From positions 1 to 14,547 of the forward strand of contig JBAWVO010000164.1 in the NCBI GenBank assembly GCA_037147235.1: DNA of 14,547 nt. Direction: 5' to 3'. The DNA is from JANXQG01 sp037147235. GTDB lineage: Bacteria; Planctomycetota; Planctomycetia; Pirellulales; Thermoguttaceae. Position 1 is the first letter of the stretch; each line of letters opens with the position of its first letter. Positions 1 through 6,929 of the stretch are shown one piece after another. The translations under genes were made by a program, and so were the position numbers. The notes beneath the pieces are model-generated. The model was not told the origin of the DNA, searched no databases, and saw only the letters and a list, made by a program, of their open reading frames with translations.

Positions 1-40
1 TTTCGTCGGGGCGGAGACCATCGTCAACTTTTAACAATCA

Positions 41-1006
41 ATGGGACGCTTCCCGGCCGAAAGTACACCAGCGAATTCGGTTTCCGAAACCCCGAGCCAA
101 TGCATCCAAAGCGGCTTTTGCTCTTGCGAGGAGCCGCGTTTCTACGCAACCGCCGACGCGTTGTTCCTCAAATTGGACCAGGGCACGCGTCAAGCGATGC
201 CCGTCGTAATCAATCAGGACACGGGCGAAACGGCTCTGACGACGCACGACCTGGACTACAACATGGTCGCCGGCCCTCGGCTGGCGTTCGGCTATCGGCT
301 CAACGAGTGCGGCACAATTGAGGCATCCTATTTTGGCCTCCATCATTGGGATGCCACCGCCGAGGTAACGGGAAATAACAACCTTCGGCTGCCTGGCGAT
401 TTGCCATTGGCGACGCTCGATTTCTTCGATGCCGACCACATGCGTCTGGACTACTCGTCGGAGCTTAACAACGTCGAGATCAACTACTACAGGAGAACCG
501 GGTTCGAGAACCTCTCGCTTCTGGTTGGTTTTCGTTACCTAAACCTCAACGAGACCTTCAACATCCACTCGAACGACGTTGACACGGGCGGATCGGACTA
601 CAACATTCGGGCCACTAATAATCTCTTTGGTGCGCAGTTTGGCGGACGCTGGCAGAAGGATTGGGATCGACTTGGCTTGGACTTCGTGGGCAAGGCCGGC
701 ATCTTCGGCAACTCCGCGAAACAGCACACCTTCGTCGGCGACTTCGACAACACGTACGTCATGCGAGATTCGACGACAACTGGTGCAAATGCTGCGTTTA
801 TCGGTGAACTGGGATTTAACGGCAGCTACCGGCTCACGCAAGCCCTGTGCGTGAGAGCCGGCTACAATCTGATCTGGATCGAGGGCCTTGCCCGTGCAAT
901 GGACCAACTCGACTTTACCGACACGCCCACGAGCGGCACCACCTTGGTAATCGGAAAAGGAGCGTTCCTTCACGGGGGCAACGTCGGCCTGGAGGCGCGG
1001 TGGTAA
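41..1006 (+). CDS. BBP7-like outer-membrane beta-barrel protein, possibly 5'-truncated
   Basis: This 321-residue protein resembles the planctomycete BBP7 outer-membrane barrel family. Family-like blocks are FYATADALFLKLD (about 34-46), the GPRLAFGYRLN region (78-88), EASYFGLHHWD (94-104), GFRYLNLNETF (163-173) and NNLFGAQFGGRW (193-204). Aromatic and polar residues alternate as in transmembrane strands, and the chain ends in Trp, a usual last residue for barrels handled by the BAM machinery. An in-frame TAA at 32-34 prevents extension upstream. From ATG 41 there is no signal peptide, only a polar stretch with Cys21, Cys27 and Cys29. An outer-membrane protein needs export, so either a frameshift separates this frame from a signal peptide left of the window, or the gene is a 5'-truncated relic. 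No convincing ribosome site precedes ATG 41. Family assignment is from recognition of motifs; the exact function is unknown. Confidence 0.75.
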   Translation: MGRFPAESTPANSVSETPSQCIQSGFCSCEEPRFYATADALFLKLDQGTRQAMPVVINQDTGETALTTHDLDYNMVAGPRLAFGYRLNECGTIEASYFGLHHWDATAEVTGNNNLRLPGDLPLATLDFFDADHMRLDYSSELNNVEINYYRRTGFENLSLLVGFRYLNLNETFNIHSNDVDTGGSDYNIRATNNLFGAQFGGRWQKDWDRLGLDFVGKAGIFGNSAKQHTFVGDFDNTYVMRDSTTTGANAAFIGELGFNGSYRLTQALCVRAGYNLIWIEGLARAMDQLDFTDTPTSGTTLVIGKGAFLHGGNVGLEARW

Positions 1007-1248
1007 GCGACTCGTCTGTCCTCGCGAGCAGTTCGCCCTCGCCCGCTCTAAGTCGCGTTGCCGTCGCGGTCGGTGCCGGCAGTGGCCCGATGTCCGTTCC
1101 CGAACCGGGCACGATGGCGCTCCTTGCTGTTGGGCTGGTTTTGGCCACGGCGGTCGGCCGTAGTAGGAGGCACTGGAAGATTTTGGGAGGCGTGGAGGGG
1201 TTCGTTGGCACGAGCCCGCGATTGTGTGAGAGTGATCAGGATAATTGA
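1000..1248 (+). pseudogene. PEP-CTERM sorting-signal remnant
   Basis: This frame overlaps the end of the upstream barrel gene (GTG 1000, ATG 1090) and carries a textbook PEP-CTERM signal: VPEPG encoded at 1096-1110, then a hydrophobic helix (TMALLAVGLVLATAV), then the basic GRSRRH. In known systems this tripartite signal is processed by an exosortase and sits within the last 30 residues of an exported protein. Here it is followed by about 26 extra residues of unremarkable sequence, and no exported domain or signal peptide lies in front of it. It is best read as the surviving 3' end of a lost PEP-CTERM gene whose own stop codon has been mutated. A very short real protein starting at ATG 1090 cannot be excluded but is less likely. 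Confidence 0.6.
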
Positions 1249-1320
1249 GGGACCATCGGTCGCGATAATCGACGGGATGGCCACGGCCTGGAGAGGGCTC
1301 AAGTACCGGTGGCCTCTTCT

Positions 1321-1434
1321 TATTGACCTTTGCTTTGCTATTGAACCCCCATTTTCCCCGTGCAAGCCATTTCCCCCTGCTCATACATACGTGATTCAGA
1401 ATGTAAAGGTTCAATAGCTAGCAAAAGGTCAATA
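1321..1434. repeat. 114-bp inverted-repeat (MITE-like) element
   Basis: The arms at 1321-1347 and 1408-1434 are inverted copies. Their outer 11 bases (TATTGACCTTT) and inner 11 bases (GCTATTGAACC) match perfectly, and only the 5 central bases differ. About 60 bp separate the arms. Each arm carries two directly repeated TATTGA(A)CC words 16-17 bp apart, so the element has four such words in two orientations. No clear target-site duplication flanks it. It could be a miniature transposable element, or a paired binding site for a recombinase or regulator. Only one copy is in the window. Confidence 0.6.
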
Positions 1435-1728
1435 GTTGGGCGTCGCTTTGTGGATCCAGTTTGGGGATCGAGGTTTACATTCGGGTGCCTGGCAGGATGA
1501 TGCTTGCCTGGATGTACACCTGATGATTCATCGGAGTGTCCGGCTGGATGCCCGCCCGACGGTCTGCCTGGATGTCCGACCGAGCCTCCTCCAAGATGAA
1601 TCTGGGGACCGCCCGCAAAACTTGCACTTTTGCCAGATAATCACCCGCCAGCATTTCAACGTTTGCGGGACCAGCAGACAACTTAGAAGCTTGCGATTTG
1701 AGGCTCAAACGTTCGTACAGAAACGAAA

Positions 1729-1752
1729 CGGCCCATCCGTGCGGATGGGCCG
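1729..1752 (-). terminator. Orphan rho-independent terminator hairpin (minus strand)
   Basis: CGGCCCATCC (1729-1738) and GGATGGGCCG (1743-1752) form a perfect 10-bp stem with a 4-base loop. Read on the minus strand it is followed by TTTCGTTTCTG, a T-rich tract fitting intrinsic termination. On the plus strand no T tract follows. No credible minus-strand gene lies to its right for more than 800 bp, so it appears to be left over from a lost minus-strand gene or to end an unrecognised RNA. Confidence 0.5.
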
Positions 1753-2009
1753 CTTGGCCGGATCGCTCCGTACTCCCGTTATGCTACTGTGCGGCTTTAC
1801 TAATGGTTTCTGCTCAGGCGAGTCCGCGGTCCGATACCCATCAGGCTGGAGACCTACGGCAGTTGCGAGAAACCGAAAGTCCATTGCGACTTTACGCAAA
1901 ACGTGGAGTAAGTGCTTGACGGGGCTTGGGGGCGGGTCTTGAGTTGGGGCCATCGGGGATGTCCCCACGGCTGGCGGTGGTTTCGACACATATTCTGGAG
2001 AGCTGGAAA

Positions 2010-2119
2010 ATGAAACGTTGGATTGCGGCTGTCTCGAACCCTCCACCATCGTCTCCTTTCTCGGTATGGGTGCCCTCGGGCTGATGGGCTGGGCGTGGCG
2101 GAGGAGACGGGCACTGTAG
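2010..2119 (+). pseudogene. PEP-CTERM gene stub: start region joined to sorting signal
   Basis: An ATG at 2010 preceded by GGAGAG (1997-2002, spacing 7) begins MKRWIAAVS, a typical start of a signal peptide. Right after it, in the +2 frame from codon 2036, is a PEP-CTERM tail: EPST, a hydrophobic helix rich in Gly and Leu (VSFLGMGALGLMGWAW), the basic RRRRAL, and TAG at 2117-2119. The tail's frame is open back to 1943, giving 58 codons with no start of its own. The start and the end of a PEP-CTERM gene are thus present about 25 bp apart in different frames, with the whole body missing. This reads as a gene collapsed by a large internal deletion. The tail is certain by pattern; the shared origin of both ends is inference. 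Confidence 0.6.
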
Positions 2120-2184
2120 CCTCTGCGCGACGTGGTGATTAGCATCTGCAATTGACGTTACATTTTTAAACTGGAGAATCTTCT

Positions 2185-2274
2185 ATGTGGCAAAAAACTA
2201 GTGTGACGATTGCGGTGACGGCTGCTTTGGGCCATTTCGTATGGCCTTCACGCATTCCGCTGCTTCGATACTAG
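2185..2274 (+). pseudogene. Signal-peptide stub of a lost secreted protein
   Basis: ATG 2185 has a good ribosome site (GGAG at 2173-2176, spacing 8) and encodes MWQKTSVTIAVTAALG, a signal-peptide-like n- and h-region. The frame then ends at TAG 2272. Near 2235 the next frame continues with FRMAFTHSAASILAL, which would complete a signal peptide with an Ala-rich cleavage site, so a single frameshift around 2233 may have broken a longer secreted protein; that second frame stays open to 2426. As it stands the product would be 29 residues. It sits 65 bp after the PEP-CTERM stub, and it may be another decayed exported-protein gene of the same kind. Confidence 0.5.
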
Positions 2275-2597
2275 CCTTGACACGCTGCGAGAGGCTTTGT
2301 CAAGCTTGCGAAGGTGGGTTTCGATATGAGGCTCTACGTCAATCAGGCACGCGTCGCTTGATGCAGTGTGAACTCTTGCCGCCGGCAAAAAAGTTGCCGG
2401 AACCCTCGATCCGGTCAGCCTCTTAGCTTGGTGAAAAAGTTCGTCAGCGACCGCGCCTCGGCCTTCACACGCGTGTTGCCTCCTATCTTTACTCTACGAG
2501 AAACAGATTTGGAGACTCGAACGGTACCGTGCTGCGGGCGTCTCGCCTGCAAGAGGGGCAGTTGCGAGTGGCCGTATCGAGCATCTTGAGGTTACTG
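2275..2597. other. Gene-poor stretch, decayed
   Basis: No convincing gene is visible. The frame open to 2426 may be the frameshifted continuation of the stub before it, but its residues match nothing I recognise. A perfect 7-bp hairpin (CCGGCAA at 2382-2388, TTGCCGG at 2394-2400, loop AAAAG) lacks a T tract on either strand, so it is not a terminator by itself. The rest looks like the downstream flank of the minus-strand gene that ends at 2598. Confidence 0.4.
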
Positions 2598-3056
2598 TCA
2601 CCGCTTCAACATCCTAGCGACAGACAGGAAAAGCAGCAGATTGATCACGCCAAAACCGATTGCCGCGCTCCAGACGACGATCTGGAGAGAGACCGGCAGT
2701 TGGATTTCCGCGACATTGATGCAGGCGATGACCCCCAACACTTGAATCCAGGCGAACATCGTGGCGAGCCCGACGGAAACCATCGCATGTTTGATGGCCA
2801 TACGCCGAATCAAAGCGATCAGCAGGGCCAATGGCAGTAAGATCGCGAGGCTCTTGAGGCAGACTACGAATGGATTGACCGGGCCCTCCAGTTCGCGGCA
2901 AACGACCCGAAATATGCTCCTGGGTAGGACTAGCAGGAACGCTCCCGGGAGCGATACCATTGCGTAAAGCAGCAGCAACAGGATTTTGGCACTGGTCAAG
3001 GCCCGAGAAATCGCCGTGGGCTGCCGAGTTGCCGGCGAGTCGTTTGAGTCCTGCAT
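2598..3056 (-). CDS. Small four-helix inner-membrane protein, unknown function
   Basis: The protein has 152 residues with four predicted membrane helices at about 24-45, 64-84, 92-114 and 124-146, and a short polar N-terminus (MQDSNDSPATRQPT). The frame is open 29 codons further upstream, but ATG 3056 is chosen because AAGGAG lies 4 bases in front of it and the residues before it are polar filler. Basic residues follow helix 2 (RR) and end the chain (KR), which suggests that both of these ends face the cytoplasm. I do not recognise the family. It is monocistronic, with no gene close behind it, and points away from the ABC ATPase gene. Confidence 0.65.
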   Translation of the reverse strand: MQDSNDSPATRQPTAISRALTSAKILLLLLYAMVSLPGAFLLVLPRSIFRVVCRELEGPVNPFVVCLKSLAILLPLALLIALIRRMAIKHAMVSVGLATMFAWIQVLGVIACINVAEIQLPVSLQIVVWSAAIGFGVINLLLFLSVARMLKR

Positions 3057-3250
3057 GATGCTCCTTAACCGCCTTTCTCCCGGTAGCCGATTGGACGAGG
3101 AAGTCAATGTTGGCATTTTCCACTTTGCGGCCCTGGTTGTCAACCGCGGTCGGGGCGGTCGGGGTGGATGTGTCAGGGCTGTTGTCAGGGCTATGTCGCT
3201 GGGGGAGTGCAGTTTCGCCCCACTTCAAGAAGGGCGGATGTGCAGGAGGA

Positions 3251-3282
3251 GGGTGGGATGTGGCCATGGCCGCATCCCACCC
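3251..3282. repeat. 32-bp near-perfect palindrome
   Basis: GGGTGGGATG (3251-3260) is the exact inverse of CATCCCACCC (3273-3282). The centre is the palindrome GGCCATGGCC (3262-3271), and one T/G wobble joins the two parts, so a 16-bp hairpin can form with almost no loop. No T tract follows it on the plus strand, so it is not a canonical terminator. It lies just upstream of the ATPase promoter candidate. It may be a dispersed repeat of this genome or a cruciform regulatory site. Confidence 0.55.
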
Positions 3283-3297
3283 CCATTCTACACACCC

Positions 3298-3326
3298 TTT
3301 ACGCACCATTTCCAATGGTTTATACT
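3298..3326 (+). promoter_or_regulatory. Sigma70-type promoter candidate for the ABC ATPase
   Basis: TTTACG (3298-3303), a 17-bp spacer and TATACT (3321-3326) lie 47 bp before ATG 3374. The -35 matches 4 of 6 consensus bases and the -10 matches 5 of 6. Confidence 0.4.
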
Positions 3327-3373
3327 GGGTTCTTTAAGAAATTGTTTTTTACTCACTCGTTGGAGACTGAGCG

Positions 3374-4105
3374 ATGGTGGTGATCGAAGCCCGTACATTG
3401 ACGAGAACCTACGGGAGTGGTGAACTGTGTGTTGAGGCGTTACGTGGCGTTGATCTGAAAGTCGAGCGGGGGGAGTTTCTCGCCATCATGGGGCCTTCGG
3501 GTTCCGGTAAGAGTACGATGCTTCACTTGCTCGGTGGTGTTGAGTCTCCCTCCGGCGGACAAATTCTCCTCGAAGATAAGGATCTGTCGCTTTTAAGCGA
3601 CGCCCAACGAACAATCATTCGTCGTCAGCAGATCGGCTTCATTTTCCAGTTATTCAATCTTCTTCCGACGCTCAGTGCCGAGGAGAACGTCGCACTGCCG
3701 CTGGAACTAGATCGAGTGACATCCAGCGATGTCCGGCGGCGAACCCAGTCGGCGTTGGAGCTTGTTGGTATGTTGCACCGTCGAGCACACCTGCCCGGTA
3801 CGCTTTCGGGAGGTGAGCAGCAGCGGGTGGCGATCGCTCGGGCTTTGGTCATCGAACCGACCTTGCTCTTGGCCGATGAACCCACCGGCAACCTCGACAG
3901 TGCCAACGGGCATTTGGTTACTGCTCTGCTGCGCAAGTTGGTCAACGAGCGCAGACAGACAATCGTGATGGTCACGCACGATCACGGTGTGGCTGCGCAA
4001 GCGGACCGAATCATTTGCCTTCGTGATGGTTTGATCGAGAGCGACAACGCGCAGACGCCAGCCGGCCACGTAGGCAGCAATATCTCGGCCGACGGACACC
4101 ATTGA
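3374..4105 (+). CDS. ABC transporter ATPase, LolD/MacB/YbbA type
   Basis: This 243-residue cytoplasmic ATPase is intact. It has Walker A GPSGSGKST at 40-48, Q-loop Gln92, signature LSGGEQ at 144-149, Walker B LLLADEP at 164-170 with Glu169 as catalytic base, the D-loop after TGNLDS, and H-loop His202. The LFNLLPTL stretch after the Q-loop and the DEPTGNLDS sequence are typical of the family that drives FtsX-domain permeases (LolCDE, MacB, YbbAP), which perform mechanical work on lipoproteins, lipids or peptides rather than simple import. A GGAG lies 10 bases before ATG 3374. The stop codon overlaps the ATG of a ruined permease (TGATG at 4103-4107), so the original partner was translated in step with it. 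The nearest intact permease is on the opposite strand and converges on it. The short C-terminal extension after about residue 222 is polar and ordinary. The substrate is unknown. Confidence 0.93.
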   Translation: MVVIEARTLTRTYGSGELCVEALRGVDLKVERGEFLAIMGPSGSGKSTMLHLLGGVESPSGGQILLEDKDLSLLSDAQRTIIRRQQIGFIFQLFNLLPTLSAEENVALPLELDRVTSSDVRRRTQSALELVGMLHRRAHLPGTLSGGEQQRVAIARALVIEPTLLLADEPTGNLDSANGHLVTALLRKLVNERRQTIVMVTHDHGVAAQADRIICLRDGLIESDNAQTPAGHVGSNISADGHH

Positions 4106-4326
4106 TGGCCCGACGGTAATCCACGGTCCGCGAGGTGCGGCAACGCCGCGGGCGCACCGTACTGACTCTCTTGGGCATCACCATCGAACTCGCCGCAGTC
4201 GTTCCCTCTCTGCGAACGGCCAGGATTTTGCCCGCTGAGGCTCGCGTGGCACTAACGATCCAACGCCTTGGTTATGGTGAGTCGGGCCGCGCGCTCGGCC
4301 GGGATACCGGCTGCACACAAGAGTAG
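4105..4326 (+). pseudogene. Ruined FtsX/MacB-type permease reduced to its two ends
   Basis: The ATG at 4105 overlaps the ATPase stop codon. It starts MARR, then hits an in-frame TAA at 4117. The same frame continues STVREVRQRRGRTVLTLLGI, the characteristic cytoplasmic start and first helix of MacB/FtsX permeases. After about three codons it goes straight into ELAAVVPSLRTARILPAEAR, the characteristic last-helix end of the same family (usually ending Pro-x-Leu-Arg-Ala-Ala-x-x-x-Pro-x-Glu-Ala-Leu-Arg). The whole middle of a roughly 400-residue or larger protein is missing. Recognisable similarity ends near 4250; the frame runs on to TAG 4324-4326, antisense to the end of the convergent permease gene. 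It is a non-functional remnant of the ATPase's original partner. Family recognition of both ends is strong; the single-deletion history is inferred. Confidence 0.75.
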
Positions 4327-6759
4327 CACGGAGCTGGCCGCAATACACCAGACAACGAAGCGGGCGTGCAATGTGAACTCGACAGTATGCCCCACGACCT
4401 CACGTTCGACGAGGGTGCCGAGGAAGGCGACAGCCACCCCGAGTGTAGCCGCCGGTATTACGCCCAGGAGAACAATGACCAGTGCCTGCAATAGGACGAA
4501 TTTCCTGATCTGCCAAGGGGTCATGCCCACGACCCGCAACAGGCCTAGTTCTCTGGTCTGCTCCAGCATATTCATCGTCAAGGCACTCATCACCGCAAGA
4601 CCGGGGCCAAGCATCGCAAGTGCGAGTATCATCCAAAGGGAGCTCAACGCGCCAGAGTTCAACTCATCCAACCACGCCTTCAACTCGGCAAAGGACTGGA
4701 GCAGGAGTCCGCGGCGATCACAGATCTTGGCTAGTGCCGCGCCGACGTCGGCGCGGGCGCCCGGTTCGACGTGGATCACGAAGGCGTCCACGCCGTCGAT
4801 CCCAAGTGTCTTTTGGGCGACGTTCAGATCCATGTAAACGACATGGCCGCCAACCCAGTAGTCGGTCGTAGTGGCCGCGACGCGAAAACTTCGTGTGCCC
4901 TCGCGCGATCCGATGCGAACGAACTGGCCCTTGCCGATACCCGTTCGTTTGGCCAGAACCTCGCCAATGACGACTTCACCCACTACCAAACGGTTTTGCA
5001 CATCTCGAACGTCGTCTTGCGGCAAATCAAGCGGTAAGGAAGATTGTTGAGCGAATGCCCTGGTGATGATGATAACCGGGCAGTCTTCGGCGATACCCTT
5101 TACATAGCGCACGGGCTCGATGCTCGCAATGCCCGGAAGCTCGCGGATCTCTTCAGCCACTTCCGTCGGAATATCGGCTGCCAACCCGGTCGCCAGATCC
5201 GGCATTACCCCGCGCACGAAGAAATCGGCTTTCCACGTGCGTTCCAACCAAGTGTCGATATCGTCGATGTTACTCATGACCGTATTGCCAACGCCGATGC
5301 ACAGGGTCAGGGCGACCAAAACCGTAGCGACGCTGGCACTGGTCCGCACGTAAGTCCGCAAGCACTGCCGGACCGCCAGTTTCCCCTCAATTTGGAACAC
5401 CCTGGTAAAGAGCCCTGACATGACGCACGACGACAACGCGATGCCTTCTGGCACGAGGAGTACCACCGCCCCGACTCCAATCGCGATCAGCGATGGGGCA
5501 ATCGTTGCGGGCAGAACGCCAAGATGCACGGTTGCAAAAAACAGGACGCAAACGACAAGGCCGATAATGCCCATGACCGCCATTCGGTGGCCTCGCACTT
5601 CCGATTCCTCATTGACCGTACTCCGCATGCACTCCAGCGGGGAAATGCTGCTCGCTCGCCAGACCGGCAGGGCTGTCGCCACCAGGGAAAGGAGCAGGCC
5701 CATGGTGCAAGCTTCGGTCAGATGCTGCTGCGAAACAATAAGTTGGGTGATCCCGAAGTGGAGGAACTGAGCAATGCCCATGGTCACAAATCTAGCCATA
5801 ACAAGGCCGCCAGCAGCACCGACCCCCGAGCCAAGTATCCCTAGTGCCACGGATTCAAAGACAAGGGCAAAGACGACCTGCTGGCGAGTTGCGCCAATCA
5901 TACGCAACAGTGCCACTTGCGGCTGCCGCTCAAAGGCGCTGACCAGGAACGTGTTAAGCACGAGGATGACGGAGGCTATTACGGCTAAGGCGGTAGTGAA
6001 GCTCAAGCCCGTCGAGAGCAAGGTCAAGGCTTCTTTGGCCATTTCATTCCTCGCCGCTGGTGCCGTTGCACGCAGTCCCGCGGAAAGACTTTGCTTGAGT
6101 TGAACCTGAACGTCTTCCTCCGCAGCCCCCGATTCCAGGAAGAGCTTGATGCAATCGATCTGGCGGGGGATCTTAAAAACCCGCTGGGCATCAGCCAGAT
6201 CCAGGATTACCACGCTGCTCTGACTGAGCGCGGAGGGAACGCGCGAGGCGACCACTCCGACGACGGTCGCGTGCCACAATCCTCGCCGAGTTAGTAGCTT
6301 CACTTCGTCGCCAATCGCCACTCCGATGGCACGGGCGGTATCCCGGTCCAGCATGATCTGGCCGTCGCCTGCGGCGAAGCAGCCTGCATCGAGCAGGTAG
6401 TCTCGCTGAATTCTCGCCTGCCCCAGGTCTATGCCTAAAGCGAGGATTTTCACCCTTTTATCTGCAAAGTAAATCACGGTATGCCGCTGGATCACGGGGA
6501 CCGCCGACTCAACTCCCGGCAGGTCGCGGACCTTTTCCAACACCTGCACTGAAAAACTGCCTCCCGTCTCGGCCACGATTTCCAGTGCCGCCGGTCCAGA
6601 GACATTCTCGTACAATCGCTCGTAAACAGTCCGTGCCGTATCGACAGATATCGAGATCGAGACGTACGCGGCCACGGCGAAAGCGATGCCCCCAGCCGTA
6701 AGGATCACGCGCCCGTAGCGGCGTTTCCACTCTCCGAAAATCCACCGACGAAACCACAT
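4252..6759 (-). CDS. Duplicated-FtsX ABC transporter permease (YbbP-like)
   Basis: This 835-residue inner-membrane protein has about ten helices: one near the N-terminus (17-37), a first large periplasmic domain (about 40-245), three helices (about 250-370), two linker helices (393-438), one more (473-495), a second periplasmic domain (about 500-700) and three final helices (705-820). The two FtsX cores show the paired cytoplasmic signatures ERQPQVALLRMIGATRQQV (about 277-295) and EQTRELGLLRVVGMTPWQI (about 732-750). Length and layout match YbbP-type permeases, which work with a separate ATPase. ATG 6759 is preferred over a GTG seven codons upstream because GGAGG lies 8 bases before it and WFRRWIFGEWKRR is a natural cytoplasmic start. 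No ATPase lies on its own strand; the only one in the window converges on it from 3374-4105 and is the likely partner. It probably extrudes or releases a lipid-like or peptide substrate; the substrate is not evident. Confidence 0.9.
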   Translation of the reverse strand: MWFRRWIFGEWKRRYGRVILTAGGIAFAVAAYVSISISVDTARTVYERLYENVSGPAALEIVAETGGSFSVQVLEKVRDLPGVESAVPVIQRHTVIYFADKRVKILALGIDLGQARIQRDYLLDAGCFAAGDGQIMLDRDTARAIGVAIGDEVKLLTRRGLWHATVVGVVASRVPSALSQSSVVILDLADAQRVFKIPRQIDCIKLFLESGAAEEDVQVQLKQSLSAGLRATAPAARNEMAKEALTLLSTGLSFTTALAVIASVILVLNTFLVSAFERQPQVALLRMIGATRQQVVFALVFESVALGILGSGVGAAGGLVMARFVTMGIAQFLHFGITQLIVSQQHLTEACTMGLLLSLVATALPVWRASSISPLECMRSTVNEESEVRGHRMAVMGIIGLVVCVLFFATVHLGVLPATIAPSLIAIGVGAVVLLVPEGIALSSCVMSGLFTRVFQIEGKLAVRQCLRTYVRTSASVATVLVALTLCIGVGNTVMSNIDDIDTWLERTWKADFFVRGVMPDLATGLAADIPTEVAEEIRELPGIASIEPVRYVKGIAEDCPVIIITRAFAQQSSLPLDLPQDDVRDVQNRLVVGEVVIGEVLAKRTGIGKGQFVRIGSREGTRSFRVAATTTDYWVGGHVVYMDLNVAQKTLGIDGVDAFVIHVEPGARADVGAALAKICDRRGLLLQSFAELKAWLDELNSGALSSLWMILALAMLGPGLAVMSALTMNMLEQTRELGLLRVVGMTPWQIRKFVLLQALVIVLLGVIPAATLGVAVAFLGTLVEREVVGHTVEFTLHARFVVWCIAASSVLLLCAAGIPAERAARLTITKALDR

Positions 6760-6818
6760 GCACCGTCCCTCCGAAAGCACTGATCATACCCACGCAGGCA
6801 ACCTGCCAACATTTCCCC

Positions 6819-6849
6819 AGTATAGCATTTGCTCTAGACTAAAGTTCAA
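6819..6849 (-). promoter_or_regulatory. Promoter candidate for the permease gene
   Basis: On the minus strand, TTGAAC (6849-6844), a 19-bp spacer and TATACT (6824-6819) lie about 60 bp before ATG 6759. The spacer is longer than ideal, so this is a weak prediction. Confidence 0.3.
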
Positions 6850-6929
6850 TGCCCCACGCAACGAGGCTAACTCCGCAGCAGGCTGCGTAACTGACCTGTA
6901 CCCACAATACTGAAAACGGATGTAATCGG

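Larger units (their letters stand above)
1249..1942. other. Gene-poor stretch with an inverted-repeat element and a hairpin
   Basis: No reading frame here has a credible start, composition or family. It contains a 27-bp-armed inverted repeat (1321-1434) and a perfect terminator-like hairpin (1729-1752), both listed separately. A weak hairpin (AGAGG at 1292-1296 with CCTCT at 1313-1317, then TCTTATT) could be a residual terminator for the PEP-CTERM relic. Between about 1500 and 1585 there are loosely repeated CTGGATG words in a degenerate array. The stretch looks like decayed intergenic DNA. Confidence 0.5.
3057..3373. other. Divergent intergenic region with large palindrome
   Basis: This spacer lies between the minus-strand membrane protein and the plus-strand ATPase. 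It contains a 32-bp near-perfect palindrome (3251-3282), a twice-repeated TGTCAGGGCT word near 3169-3194, and a promoter candidate for the ATPase (3298-3326). No gene is seen. Confidence 0.5.

Noticed and set aside
539..1414. 291-codon minus-strand frame
   Set aside because: It lies antisense to the barrel gene, is very rich in Arg and Pro, and has no ribosome site.
1475..1708. 77-codon minus-strand frame with repeated IQ-like words
   Set aside because: It only has a TTG start, no ribosome site, and the repetition derives from the degenerate CTGGATG words in the DNA.
1436..1942. 168-codon plus-strand open frame
   Set aside because: It has no ribosome site, its composition is implausible, and it runs through the terminator hairpin at 1729-1752. 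It is a chance frame.
1705..2151. 148-codon minus-strand open frame
   Set aside because: It lies antisense to the two-ended PEP-CTERM stub and is rich in Pro, Ser and Arg as expected for an antisense frame.
2382..2400. 7-bp perfect hairpin CCGGCAA/TTGCCGG
   Set aside because: It has no T tract on either strand and no gene ends nearby in a suitable direction, so it is not called as a terminator.
2241..2426. Frame containing LPEPS, resembling a PEP motif
   Set aside because: No hydrophobic helix and no basic tail follow the LPEPS, so it is not a PEP-CTERM signal. The frame may only be the shifted continuation of the signal-peptide stub.
2614..3315. 233-codon minus-strand frame
   Set aside because: It is the shifted shadow of the four-helix membrane protein gene and reads through the 32-bp palindrome; the membrane frame has the ribosome site and the helices.
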